Below are positions 10,546 through 23,800 of a stretch of DNA of 64,000 nucleotides, piece after piece. Position 1 is the stretch's first letter; every line of letters begins with the position of its first letter. The translations under genes were made by a program, and so were the position numbers. The stretch is from contig NC_079885.1 in assembly GCF_029227915.1 (NCBI RefSeq), forward strand, positions 22,445,001-22,509,000. The letters run 5' to 3'. The DNA is from Hydractinia symbiolongicarpus. Its lineage: Eukaryota; Cnidaria; Hydrozoa; Anthoathecata; Hydractiniidae. Under the pieces are notes generated by a model. It was not told the DNA's origin, ran no database searches, and worked only from the letters and a program-made list of their open reading frames with translations.

Positions 10546-11299
10546 TTTACTTTATTTTATTATTTGTATTTTGTGTAATTAAATTTCTTCCAAGAGAGTT
10601 CAATTGTGAAACGTTGATGTTCTGCCCAATATTAGGACGCTGCCAAATCTTTGGACATAAAATTGCCCAGTCAAGATTGGGTAAAAGACCATGTTAGGCC
10701 CAACTTTGGACGCCTTTTAGATTTTAAAGAAGGGATGTGCCGCATGAGTTCTGTTGTTTGCAAGACCCAACAAACATTCGCAGGCATAAACATATTATGG
10801 TTACTGTTGAATTGACCCAGCCAGTTTTTGGACACGGTAGAATAAAAAACCGTAGCTAGCTAGGTAGCTGTAGAGCACGTGTATACATTTAGAAGCTTAA
10901 GTGGCTGGAGTTTATTTATGAAGAATCAGAAAAATCGTATTCAACCATATTATTAGTTAGTAGCTGACAATTTCATTGGATGAGATGTTTAGCCAACTAG
11001 CGAGCTGTAGCCAGCTAGCTAATATGATTGAGTAGTTTCAATTTTTTAAAATACATGTATATGTAATACATAGTATATATAAATTTTTGGCCTTTTGATT
11101 TTCCAAGAAAAGTTTCAATTTAAAGTTCCTGTTAAGAGGTAGAGTCTAAAAATTTTATTGTTCTGTTTGTTTTCCACAATTGTCTTAAGATTAAACATGT
11201 ACGTCCATAGATTGGCCAGTCTAGTCTTAAGACTGGCCACCCATTTGACACGACGGAGGATTGGCCTTTCATTAATTAGTCATTATATTGCCAAACAGC
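10546..11299. other. Intergenic, no gene seen
   Basis: AT-rich sequence with further GCTAGCTAG motifs at about 10850-10865 and 11005-11022. No domain-bearing frame on either strand. Confidence 0.5.
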
Positions 11300-11480
11300 A
11301 TCAACAATAGCCTTGGAAATAATAGACATGGTATATCTCTCAATATTTGTGTGGCCTACCATGTAAAATATGCACGTCTATCTATTAAAAAATATAAATA
11401 TTTAAAGTGGCTAGTCCAGAAAATCACAAAAACTTATAGTTAGTGGAATGTCTCCACTGGGGGCCACTATCTATCACTTA
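11300..11480. repeat. Fragment of dispersed repeats
   Basis: About 11325-11385 matches the GGTATAT...CATGTAAAATATGCACGTC end of the CCAGGAGGGGCC family. The part from 11387 (AATATTTAAAGTGGCTAG...CCACTGGGGGCCACTA) matches 36300-36376 in an LSM14 intron. Confidence 0.8.
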
Positions 11481-11829
11481 AGACCCCAGCTTGTGTACAC
11501 TACAACCAAACAACAAGTTATTCTGCATATTCCCAAGCCTTTTCTCATTTAGCTTTCTGCACAGGTAGTGATATTATAGTAAAATTTTAATATAGTTTTC
11601 TTCCTTATATATACTAATGCAATTCATATTGCCATATTTCTGTATAAAATTGTTAAACATTATTCAATATTCATACTTTATGCAAACTTGACTCTATGGA
11701 ATTGCAGTTTTATTAGATTCCATTGACTTGAAGTTTGACAAAACTCCGCCCTGTTAACCCACTCTTTTGCTTGATTAAAAAAAATTGTATATATATTATT
11801 TCTGTTATTTTTAGATAAATATTTTCTAA

Positions 11830-13131
11830 ATGGATGCTGCTGGATCTTTTATTGGATATTATGTTTCGTTAGCTTGTGACAACAAGAGTATATATGAAGG
11901 TGAAGTAAGTGATATTGATGCTGCACTGCAGCTAATCACGTTGACGCATGCTCATCAGTTGCTTCCAGACGGAAGTGCAATGAAGTACCCCCAAATCACT
12001 TTAACAGGGAATCATATCAATAGTTTAAAAATAATACGAGAAAAAATTAATCTTTCTCCTACAGAGGAGCAGTCTGAAACAATAACAATGAAAGTTGATC
12101 GTACTACAGACTCGCATAGAAATAAAAGTCCAAAGTTTTATAATGGTGAATTTTCCCGTTCTCCTACTAAAACAAAGAAAAAGAACGGTTGTTTTAGCGA
12201 GGAAGCTGATAAACTGTCCATGTATCCTGATTTCAATTTTGAGGAGAATTTAGCCAAGTTTGATAAACAAGCTGTTTTTAACGAAATGCTTCAAAATTCA
12301 CAGGACAAATTGCCAGGTGGAATTCCTGAGTATGATAGAAAAATGAAAAGCCAAGAAAACGTACTTCCAACTTTGCCAGTTTCTTTACGCCAAATTAAGG
12401 TCCCAGTGGAACATGTTGGTAAAGAATACACTACTGAGACTGGATTTATTATTCCTGCAATAACCTTAGCTCTTAAAGAAAAACTGTTTGCAGCTGCTGA
12501 GAAAGCTGGGTTGAATTTGCAACAGCTTAGTGAGAATGCTGGTATCTGTATTTGCCAAATGGCTTTACAACTAGTGGGTGGCTCCTTACGACTTAATCCT
12601 AAAAATAATCATCAACGTCCTGACATTGTTGTTTTAGCGGGGTGTCATACGCAGGGTATTCAAGCAATTTGTGCAGCGAGGCATCTGGCTAATCACACAG
12701 TGAATGTCTTACTGTATTTGCCAGAGAATTCAAAGTTTATGCTGAACCAGGTTGAACTATTTCTGAAAGCAGGTGGTAAAGTTATTAAATCTCCTAGAGA
12801 TTTGCCAACTCAACCAGTTGATATTATTATCGATGCTATGATTGGCTTAGAAAGTAAAAGTGTTCCTGATTGGTTTTCACTTGTTGCGTCATGGGCTAAC
12901 CAGAACAAAGCACCAATTTTATCCATTGATCCATGCAATCTCAACGCGAGCAATGATACGACAGATATAAAATGGTCTATTGCAATGGGATTACCCTTAA
13001 TAAAGGCACCAAAATCTGGACGTTTATATTTAGCTGATTTGGGCATACCAAGCGGCGTATTTAGGGATGTTGGTATTCAATATGTTTCACCATTTTTAGA
13101 CAAATTTACTATTCCGTTATACGAATGTTAA
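11830..13131 (+). CDS. EDC3: EDC3, enhancer of mRNA decapping 3
   Basis: A scaffold of the cytoplasmic decapping complex (P-bodies): it binds DCP2 and the DDX6 helicase and self-associates. The 433-residue frame shows, in order, an N-terminal divergent LSm domain (about 5-70, starting IGYYVSLACD); a charged linker; an FDF-type motif at about 132-153 (YPDFNFEENLAKFDKQAVF), which binds DDX6 in known EDC3 proteins; and a YjeF-N domain from about 200 to 425, with IVVLAGCHTQGIQAICAARHL as its Rossmann-like core and IIIDAMIGL further on. The start is set by the ATG directly before the LSm domain. An acceptor-like TTATTTTTAG ends at 11814, suggesting an intron in the 5' UTR. Human EDC3 is longer (about 508 residues) because of its linker. 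The coding region has no intron, unlike most neighbours. Confidence 0.95.
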   Translation: MDAAGSFIGYYVSLACDNKSIYEGEVSDIDAALQLITLTHAHQLLPDGSAMKYPQITLTGNHINSLKIIREKINLSPTEEQSETITMKVDRTTDSHRNKSPKFYNGEFSRSPTKTKKKNGCFSEEADKLSMYPDFNFEENLAKFDKQAVFNEMLQNSQDKLPGGIPEYDRKMKSQENVLPTLPVSLRQIKVPVEHVGKEYTTETGFIIPAITLALKEKLFAAAEKAGLNLQQLSENAGICICQMALQLVGGSLRLNPKNNHQRPDIVVLAGCHTQGIQAICAARHLANHTVNVLLYLPENSKFMLNQVELFLKAGGKVIKSPRDLPTQPVDIIIDAMIGLESKSVPDWFSLVASWANQNKAPILSIDPCNLNASNDTTDIKWSIAMGLPLIKAPKSGRLYLADLGIPSGVFRDVGIQYVSPFLDKFTIPLYEC

Positions 13132-16100
13132 ATGTGTAAGATATAATGAATTATTTGTTGTTTCATATTTCAGGTTATTATCCAATATTTTTAGTTCTGG
13201 TTAAAAAAAGATATTTCTAAAGGAAAAGAAAATTTAATGTTGAAAGTATATATTGGCTAATGGTCTAATAGGGATTGTTTGTATGAAGCAATATTTTCTT
13301 GGTTAGTACATTAAATGTTTCAATAAGATACCCTTTACACCCTCTGTTCTTATGGCATAGGCGAGAAAACATTTCCTTGTGTAAAAATATGTAAAAATTC
13401 TATTGTTTAATTTTTAAAATTGGCTTAAGTCGAAAATCAAATTACTAAAACAACTACTGTTGCGAAAATATACTTCATAGTAATAGAGAGAGAGAGTCGT
13501 GTACACCGTGATCTTAGCATGTGGGAAAATATTAATTAAAAAAAACAAACTATAAATTTTCATCTGAACATAATTTAGTTCTTGCTGTCGTTTTATATTA
13601 TACCAAGATATTTCCTGGAGTTGTTGCACATGTAAACAGCTCTTTACTGACCTGAACATAAACTTTTTAAGCAACTTTACTTTCCATGCCAGTTCATAAA
13701 AAAAATTGTGTGAATGTTCTTATGCTGCAGCGTTTAAGTGGTCTTTTTAAACTGGATGCATATGGGTGACGAAATGGCTCTAAGATTCTTAAAAAGTAAA
13801 ACAAAAATGTCAAAAACTGGTATGTTGACATGAACGTTTTAAAACATTTGGCCCTCCATGTGAACCCAACTTGATAAATAATGATTTTTAATAAATGGAA
13901 TACATCTTGGTTAGAGTCATGGAAATTTTAGGTTTATTTTTGGCTGGAGAAAGACTAGGCTCATGTTACGTTGACAGTGTTAGTTTGTGCTGTAAAAATA
14001 GGCATACTTTCAATGCCAAAACTTTTTTGTCTTGTTAAGTTTTGAAAAATTGCTTTATACGTAGATTTAAAATACATATTATTGAAATTAATGCAGATTG
14101 CATTTATTAACAACGATTGCATTTCATGTTAACCTCCTATTTGGGTCTCAAACCATAAGACTAGAACTAATTGGTGTTTGTTAATACATACATCAGAAAC
14201 ACATTTTCTCGACGTATGTTTTAGCAGGCTCCTATCATATTAGTTGCAAGTTGTACCATTTTTTATCAGTACTAAACAAAAATCAAGTCTGCAAAATAAA
14301 AATAAGTTGAAAATAGGGGAGCCTTCAAACAGCTGCAAAATGGAAACTCTTGCATTTTCATCAATCGAGAAATCGAGAAACAGTATTGTTGTTACAATTC
14401 AGTTGCTATAGTAGTAACCAGTATGAGATGATATAATGAAGTAGCAATCTTTATTTTTGATTGCGTTGACCTTTTTTTGCATATTTTAATTATTTGGTAT
14501 AATTTATTTATTTTGGATTTTTTTAATGTTATATATATATTATACAGTATATGTATATTGTATTGGTCATATATTTGCTGCAGAATCAAATTGATGCAAG
14601 GTCTGCTTCCGTTTTAGATGGATAGCATCAAAACAAAAACAAATAAGGGAATTTGTTTTTTCTCACGTGTGCTTTTCTTGTTTTGTTATAATTAAAAAAG
14701 ATTATAAAAGTTAAAGGAACCTAACACGAAAAATTATTTTTTGTATGTTATAAAAGAAAAAAGTTTGCTTATCAAGATATTTAGGTTCAAAAATTTCATC
14801 TGACCGTCTACATATCTTGCAAAGTTATGCAAAATTAATTTTTTTCTTGTGGTGTGGACTTTATAATCCTGATGATCTCCTCAAAACAAGTTGTGTAATT
14901 TGACAATGGTCCAAACTTTATTTACAGGTAGAAATGCAATGTCAGCAGTTTTTAGAAGCCGTCATAAGATGTCTCAATTTTCCGTATTCAACCATTTAAA
15001 TCTTAAGAATTTAAAAGAATTTTAAAAAAAAATTCAAAACATTAACATTTTTCATATTAGGGTAGGGGCCCTAAAAATTTAAACATCCTATATACTATGT
15101 TGGAAATATGAACAGGATGAACACTTATACTGAAATACGCACCCTGTCAGTGTGACCTTTAAGTGACCTGTTTAATACCATATTTTAGGTTGACCTTTAA
15201 AAATTTGACCAACTCTGAAATATGGAAGTAAATATTTCCACATTGTCTTTTTCACAGGTGCCTTGTCAATAATTTAAAAACTTATTTTTTTGATTTCTTA
15301 GTTAGCAGTTGATAAAACCTACAATTTCATTCTAATTTTTCTTATCCTAAATATTTTTTATATAAAAAAGCATCGTGAAAAGCTCCAATGATTTTTCTGT
15401 GTGTGGTATTGTATAACATGTTCGTTGACCGGCAGATAATCCATATTGTTGTTCGTATGAAGAATACTTTCCATTAGTTGTTAATGCGCACTACTTAGTT
15501 TGATTTATCAGTAAGGGTTTTTACTGTCTTCTAATGTGTCTATTGTAACCAAAAAGTTGTTTTTTTTCGTTCAGAAGTTCACCCAGGAAACACAAGACTG
15601 GAAAGTTTAAGACTGGAACTTTGTTGTTTCGCCATAGAGTTGGTACAGGCTTTCGTAAAAAGTAGCAAGAATTCTTATGCAACTTTAGAATTTTTAATGT
15701 GTGACTGTTCTAAAAAGTAGTGAAAACAAATTTTGTGGTACCCAAACTGATAAAATATTTCTCTATTTGATGTCTTTATTTTTACGGGTTTTTTTTTACT
15801 GATAATTTCGTCAGTTTTTTCATCTTTATATTGCAGTTTTGTTTTTCTTTGTTTTAAAGTTTTATAACTTGTATAAACCTTTGCGTTCGAATGTATACTT
15901 GAAACTTATCCATTGTGTTTTTTGTTGGCGGATACACTTTTTTTAAAACGCAGGCCCAGGGCTGGTAAAGGTATCAGGCCCTGGGTTGCTTACCCGTTTT
16001 CTCATTTCTTTTACACCGCTACAGCGGCAATAGACACTGAAAACCTAAATCTGACAAAAACACAAAAAAAATCAATAAATATCTGCGCAATATAGCGTAG

Positions 16101-17462
16101 TATAACACAGCTGCATGTAGAGGATTGGAACGTCTCTCTCAAAACTCCTCAATTTTCAAAAGCGTCCCCAAGACTTGCCAAATCTTCTTCTAAAGTAGAT
16201 TTTGTAAAATTTTCTCAACTATATGGTTTGTCGATTTTTTTTTCAAAATTCATAGAAACCTACATTGTTACAGAAATAATTTTTTCTCCTATTATGTGGT
16301 GGTACTTTACCTTTCCTAAAATCTCAAATCTTAATTTCTTTGAAAAAATATAGAAATCTTGAAACTTCTCATTCATCTTCTCAAAAAAGCCTTAAAATTC
16401 TCATCAAAACTCCTTGCATGTCATTAAATTTGACTCTATAAAAAAGTGATAACCCTTCTTGTGGGACTGGTCTCACAGACCAACTAGAAAGAAACGGTTT
16501 CTAAGAGCATGTAGGGAAGAAGGTGTAATTGTTTTTATTTTAAAGAGGTTTGACTAAAATAATTTTTAAAAACTCCTTTTTCTATAATTTGTATCTTTCT
16601 CAATTCGGAGTTTTAGTTTTTTGTTTTTTTAGATAAGTATCGAATTAAGCTGAATTCAAACTGGCAGGAAGTTGTGTGTCACGGCGCGTTTTAACCTACT
16701 TTATCGTTCATAAAAAGTCGGCAAAAATTTAGTCAATTTGACATAATTTAGTCACTTTGCCAAATAAATTTTTGAATTTAATCATTTTTATGCACGACTG
16801 CATAAAAATAATTAGTTAGACTAGTTTTAATTGCCTCGGGCAATTAAAACTAGTCTTCTCAGATATATATCCCGTGATATATCTCCGTTTCATTTCTTTT
16901 GTTGGCGTCGTCGGTATATGAATTTTTTAAGTATTTATAATCCAAACTTGATTTTTGAGCAAAACACAAAACACTTCCAAACGAATGCGGAAAATGCAGG
17001 TTAACCACTTAGAAACTACGGAACCGGGTGACGCTAAAATAATAAAAATAATATATGTTGCGCAATTGCAGCAAACAGAAGAAAATGAAAAAAAAAATTT
17101 TTGAGGATGAGGTAAACAGATTGTACTAGCAGAAAGTTGCACACCACCAGCATATTTCCCCGCATTTCTCCTTTAAACCCCGCACTTATGCTCGTCACTA
17201 TAAATAGAGAACAAAATAATCTCCAAGGGTAAGCGCGTAGTGTCCATAACTCTCCACTTGTTTGAACAGCTATAACGTTTCTTTAAGTAGACAGGGAGGT
17301 GTAGAAACACATGTTTATTTACTTTTGCTCATATTAGGACAGAATATGATTTTAAAAAAGAACCCCCTGTTGAAATGTGGGACGTAAAGTACGTAGAGTA
17401 ATATATATTTTTGAACATTGATTTTATTACACACTGAACACGGTGATTTTACTGATCGCAAC
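13132..17462. other. Intergenic region, no gene seen
   Basis: 4.3 kb of AT-rich DNA. Small frames at 13414, 14392, 15913 and 16927 have no family resemblance. About 16115-16240 is a reverse copy of a repeat also found at about 44915-45055 (shared ACCATATAGTT and the AAGTCTTG...AATTGAG block). A perfect inverted repeat around TTTTAATTGC / GCAATTAAAA lies at 16825-16855. Cis-elements for EDC3 or the nuclease gene may be present but cannot be recognised. Confidence 0.5.
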
Positions 17463-19911
17463 ATGAAATTCGTTTCAACAGCGTTGCTGTTTCTGGTGTC
17501 TCTATTTGGTGTAAATCTAACATGTCTTCATAAAGGTTGTCCCCTGACCCCTGGGTTAAAGATTGAACATCTAGAAGCAGCTATACAAGTAGGTCTGCGT
17601 CCTAGTGAGATTTGGAAAGACATATTTCGAGTGGTACAGTGGAATATTTTGTATGATAAAAAAAATGGATCGGACAGCTGGGAAAATAGGAAAAAAGATC
17701 TATGTGATTATATCAGAAGGATGAAACCAACGGTGAGAAAATATGTCTTTCTGTTAAATTTCTTTTTACATACAGCAAAAATGTAGAAAGTTTTACCCGC
17801 AAAAATAAGCTCTCGCGATATTCTTAGATCCTATAGATTAAATTACTGAAGCCCCTACTGATTAAGGTTCCCTTTCACACATTAAAAAAGTAAACAAGGT
17901 GGTTATTGGAATGAAAAATTATACAAAAAGTTTTTAAAACGCGAAATATGTTCTTTTTTTTTCTTTCCGCGACGGTCTGTTTCCCACTGTCGAGAAATGA
18001 TGATAGAAGTACGAATTTACTAAAATAATAAAAGCCTGTTTAAACTACAATTTGAAATACTTTTAAGGGATCCAGATAGTAAAATGCCAAAATCGGAACA
18101 TCCTTTTGAGAAATTCGGGTAACCATTTTAGTCATTGCTACAGCTTTTAAAAAGTTCGGATTGTTCCTAATTGCGTTATAGGTAAAAATGTCAGCGTATT
18201 AGCGAAATAAAAATCTAGATACAATCGACTGAAACTACCTCTTTAGCCACATCTAATCAGCTGAGTAAGTAAAAAGCGAAATTTGAATAAATAACTTGAT
18301 ATACATTACCATTTAGTTCGTAATCTAAGGAGTATAAAAAGGGGATTTCAGGGCATAAATGTGATAAAAGAGTTATGAAGTCGCTTTTACACTGAAAATG
18401 AAATTAGGAAGAGAAACGGGTGTTTCCTTATGTGCATGAAAAAAATTGATAAAAAAGAAAGTTAAAAAGAAAGCGAAAAAGACTAAAGGGCGTTCCGTTC
18501 TAAGTAGGATCTCCGTCGTTGATGCTGTACTCAAATACTATCGGAATTGAATAACTATGGAGAGGACATTTAAGTCTCCCATTTCTATACCTCAGTGATC
18601 ACGAACTATGATTAATCGATGACATATCTTTAACGTCTTTCTTTGACGTATATGTGCGTCTTTCGGGCTCCGTGGGTCAAAAAATAGCTACTTTTATGTG
18701 GGTTTACCTTTTAAAATCAAAAACGTCTCTTAAGTAAAAATGCTCGGTTTAATCTTGGAGGAAAGAATACGTATATATAATATATAAGGTTTAATAAAAA
18801 GCAAAATGACCTTTTTCACCGATCAAATTTGAACCTTGGACCGCCTGTAGCGCTTTACTCGATTTTATTGTCATATAAAAAAGGCCCTGGGTTCCAGTCA
18901 ACCTCGATCCCAGGGCTTTTTGTTTTCTTTATAAAAGAGTCAAAGAGCCCTGGGATTGAGGGGTTCCAGTATGTTCACTGATAAAGTACTTAAACGTATG
19001 CAGTGCAACCACATTCTTTTTCAAAATGATCCACTTCCACTTTGATTAGTTCTTCAGTTGTCCTACAAACTGACTATTTCAGTTACCAGTCTTTCAGGAT
19101 TTCCCCAACCTCGTCCCCTTTTTGTTATCTGACACCAGAACAAAGGCAAGGAGTTTTAGAAACGAGATTGGATTTCCAGGAATTTGTTTATTCATCGATA
19201 ACATCAGATTAAGTCATGAGAAGTCACATAAATAATAAAAATTCTGATTTTTAGGTTTTTGGTCTCCAAGAAGTTATGAGACATCAACTTGATCACCTCA
19301 GATCATGTCTACCAAGATACAACTTTGTTGGTCGACCTATAGACAGTACACCAGATGCATTATACAACCCTGTATTCTACGAAAAATCGAGTCAAATACA
19401 ATATATCGACAGCGGTACATTTTGGTTGAGCGAGACACCGGATCAGTCCGGTACAATGCTGCGTAATGCAAATTACAGTCGCATTTGCAGTTGGGTTAAA
19501 CTGAACTATTACAATTCGGTGACGTGGAAAACAATTTTTGTAGCGACAACACATATCACATACACAGATGAAGATATCGCAGACCAGCAAGTTAAAATTT
19601 TGTTGAATTATCTCCTTCACAACGTTTTGAAAAACAAACCATATCCGATCATCCTAACTGGTGATTTTAACTGGGATGATCTTTCCGCAATGTACAACAC
19701 AATGGAGCAAAGTAACTGGTTCCACAACAGTATGGCTATTGCACGGCTTTCTCTTCCTCAGCTTACAGCCTTGGATCCTTACGCGGGTTTGGTCGACTAC
19801 ATATGGAAGTCAAATGCAGTGAGTTTGTTGTCAGCTACGATGATGGATACAAGACCGAATGGAAGAATGCTGTCCGATCATCGACCTGTGTTCGGTGCGT
19901 TCCTGCTGTAA
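17463..19911 (+). CDS. Secreted endonuclease/exonuclease/phosphatase family enzyme
   Basis: Two exons: 17463-17732 and 19255-19911 (GT at 17733, AG at 19253-19254, phase 0), 308 residues. The product has a signal peptide (MKFVSTALLFLVSLFGVNLT) and then a complete EEP (DNase I-like) fold. The metal- and phosphate-binding series is present: Asn in VVQWNIL (about residue 61), Glu in LQEV (about 95), His in ATTHI, GDFNWD, and the C-terminal SDHRPVF. Known members are divalent-metal phosphodiesterases acting on nucleic acids or phospholipid/inositol phosphates; the substrate cannot be told from sequence. The second Met (residue 16 of the longest frame) is chosen as start because it opens the signal peptide. 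The conserved intron and normal base composition argue that it belongs to the animal genome. It converges with PIGT downstream. Confidence 0.88.
18899..18963. mobile_element. Short hairpin element, CAACCTCG family (in the nuclease intron)
   Basis: CCTCGATCCCAGGGCT (18902-18917) is inverted at 18946-18961 as AGCCCTGGGATTGAGG, around a 28-bp T-rich centre. Related elements lie at 45096-45187, 46207-46327 and 46690-46779. Confidence 0.75.
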
Positions 19912-20885
19912 AAAAAAATTCTTTTATTGTAAACAATGAATACTCTTTAACCTAAAATTCGTGTTTGCACGTGCATGAAACGTACTTTTATCTCAAGGTC
20001 GGTTTCCATAACGTGAAAAATGTTGCAACAATTACGGATTTTAATGGAAACCAAGCCTAACATGTCGAAATCTTTATAAAGACCTCCACAAATTGTGCCC
20101 ACATGTTGGCGCGGTTCGCTATATGTCCTAAACAAAAAGCGGCTAACATTCTTAGATTTTGATTCGTTCGCTTATTTGCCATGTATCAAGAAGAATATTC
20201 ACTTCCACGATTTTAAACACTTATTACTAACCATAAATGGTGTACTGTAAAAGAAAGTTTTTGCGGAAAAAACTTTTTATGCAAAATTCGTAAAAATTCA
20301 TTCCCGCAAAATGTGAAGTGGTCTCTGACAAAATTCAGATCATAAAACGATCATAAAAACTAGTCGGGGGGACACGGACTGCATAACCTTTAACTACGTA
20401 TAAAAGCGTAAATAAAATTAACAGAGTAAAAATAAACAATGAGAAAAATCCTTTTTCTCCATCAACCGCAAACGTTTTCATCCGCCAAAGACTTCTAATT
20501 TCGTACGCGAGGCAGCATCTTTTAAACCGCTTAATGGAAGATAGATATCCATATGTAGAGAGAGATAGAACACCGCAAAGTTGTTGGTACCCAGGCAACC
20601 ACCTTTTTTACAGATCTTATATTTGTATAAAAAAGTCCTGAGAACTAAGTTACAAGAAATTGTAACCAATAAGCACTCCACATTATCACTCAATGAATTG
20701 CCATACTTTCTCGTTGTTTAATTAATTTCAATCCTGTTTCATAAAATGGCAGGGAACGATTTCCCGATCGAATACCTGAAGTTATCACCCAATACGACCG
20801 AAAAACAACAAGTTTGTGTAACAGTGATAACGATGTAAAATTGGGATATCTCGCAACAATTTAAAATTCATTTTTCGAAAAACTA
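19912..20885. other. Convergent intergenic region between nuclease and PIGT
   Basis: It should hold the 3' UTRs of both genes. The short minus-strand frames here (19947, 20335, 20478) show no domain. Confidence 0.55.
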
Positions 20886-23800
20886 TTATGAAATCTTTTC
20901 TTTTTTAAAAAATTTGAAAAAAAATGCTTTTATTTTGTCCTTCATTGTTTTTTGACTACTTTCATCGATTACTTCGAAAGTTCTCGTTGTCAAGTTAAAA
21001 ATTGATCCAAATGCTATCGCTATTACTGTACACGTCAAGCAAATAACGTTGTACGGCATACTAAAGTCCGGTAACGGGACACGAATCAGAAGTGGTTCGG
21101 TATATATGCGACGAAAAACTCTTCTGTTCGGAGGTGCTTCGAACCTACGGTAAAAAACAAAAACAAAACAGATAATATAAAAAACAATGCAGTAACTAAA
21201 TACAACGATTCGTAACGTATGTCGTAACCTATGTTATCGTAACGTATACTACCGTAACGAATGTTATCGTAAGCAAGCTATCGTAGCGTATGTTAGGGTA
21301 AGCATGTTATCGTAACGTATACTACCGTAACATATATTAAGCAAGCTATCGTAACGGATGTTATCGTGAGCATGTTATCGTAACGTATACTGCTGTAACG
21401 TATGCTATCGTAATGCAGTTAACAAGTTATCTTCATTTTTTTGCAGGTAAAAACATAAATTCGGAAATGGGGTGTATCGCTAATGTTCGTTCGACAAGCA
21501 TACAGACCTGGAGAGTAAAGTATCTTGTTCTGAAATTCCAGTCGAGTTCTGCGTGTCAGGATACACAGCACTGATAACAGATGAACTAAAAAATGAAACA
21601 AACTCGAATCATGATAGGTACACATCGTGCAAAAGCGCGAAGCAAATGTATGCTTGGAAAGTTGTGGAGGTGCTTAGCACATGTATAAAATCAACAAACA
21701 ATGCATTTTCTCTCTAGGCAAGTTTTTGTCTAGAGAGAACATGCATTTTTATACAATTTCATATAAAAAAAGAACAGTAGAAGCGTTAGAACGTGCGACA
21801 ACGACTCGAGAACGAAAGCAACCCTAGAAAAACATAGGGAAAAAAGAACTTACCCTATGTAAAACCCATGATGTGCGTCAGGAGGGTGTTGCATCCAGTC
21901 GAGGAAAACTTTTTCAAATTCTACAGCCACGCTTGCAGTGGATTGTGGAGGTATGGTCAGCAGAAACTCGATTGTGGTTGGACGTTCACGCTGATTCGCT
22001 GGCGTAAAACGTAATGCCTCTAATAAAGAGAAACACGAAACGAACATTGAACGTACACGAAACGTACATTTCACAAGGAACCAGTTAAGTAAATATAGAT
22101 TATAATTATTCCCAGCAACAGCTACTTCATTTTTCCCTTTACCACCTGAGGTATTTCTCTTAAGAAGGAACGAGTTTTTCATTCCCGTCTATAGAGAAAA
22201 CTTTTCCGCTTTGTTATGAAGTGAAAAAGCCGACTTAAAACTTTGAAAGCAACAGAGTTAGACGAGCTTGTATTGGTTAGTGGTAAAAATTACTTAAGAA
22301 CATTGTGCGGCTTACAAGTAGTAAAAAATAGAGATTAAAAAAACGCTCTCGCAAAGATTAAAAAAATGTTCTACTTCCAAGTTGTTCAGCGTGTAAAAAA
22401 ACATGACCTTCTATTCACCTGGGTTTACTTGCTTGCCATCCACATGCACTCTCAACGTGTGTAGGTACGTTCTCACAAAGTACGGTACGACGTCGAAGTA
22501 GGATATAGTGATGTTCTCTCGTTGATGAGAGTTTGTAATTGTACACGTGCTACCTCCAACCTCCTCACCATAACCTGTTAAAAGAAACAGAATGATTAAA
22601 ATTCTTTACTGCTAGCAAGGCGTCGATAATAGATGAAAATTCCAAATTAGCCATCTCTGATCACGACATCTGATAGAGATCGTTTCAACATAATTTCTTA
22701 GTAATGCAGTAAATTTTACATGTTTATAAAGTAATTCCATCACTGAACTTAGTTACTTTTGAAATAGGTTAAAAATTGAAATTTGCAAGTCTAAAGCTGA
22801 AAGGTGTTTTTTCTGTGCAATTTTCAGGCTATATTTAATTTCATGATCTTCCATGGCTGTCTAAATTTCCATTTCCTGGAATAATAGCATGTTCAGATGT
22901 TAAAAAGGTAAATAAATGAATCCAGTAAATAAATTGTTAACCAAAATTTAAATCCAGTTTTTGTTTTCTGTTTTTAGTATATTGTCTTATTTCGAAAAAA
23001 CTCACCCTTCTCCTCCAAGTTAATTTTATTTACAAAAACATGAAAAGTTGTCCAGGAATTTCATATTTTATTGAAAATTCTTGATTGGTTTTTAAGTTGT
23101 TGGACATAGAATTTCCAGTATTTATGCATGACATCATGGTCTTTCATTTGAGCTCAACATACTAAGTTTTATTTCCAGTAAAATAGAAAAGACAAGTGTA
23201 AATTGCATGCTCAAAATCTTGACAAATAATATCTGTAGAATTTTTAGATTGCCGATTTACGAAAATTGATATGCAGGAGGAAGATTCAGCAGTGGATATA
23301 AACATGAATAGTTTTAGCATGTGAAGGTTATTTCCACCGGTCTTACCTGTCGTATATTTATGAACAAGCAAATATGGAGGAGTAATTACATCTAGAAAAA
23401 AACAAAGAGAAAAAAATATTGAACTAGAAATATATGAAATAAAAACAACATTGTGAAGCATTTTCTCCTGCAAGTGAAAAGATACAGAATGGAAGTACTT
23501 TTAAAAACGTTTACTCTTCTTGTCAGGTAACAATTTCTACAGATACATTCAAGCAAATATTTTCTACATTATACTTACTTTTCGTGTGATATTTAACACT
23601 GGCAGAAACATCGAATGGCTTGGAAAAATCTAGCAAAAAAGATTAACATATATTTATCATTTACACCAAGCACTACTTTCAACAATTGCATATGGGCATA
23701 CTACACATTAGCCATTGCAGGATCTGTCCCACTTTTTTACAACTCCAGTTAATTTTCAAAACAAGCTGCAACAAATTCATTAATGTCTTTCCCATATAAA

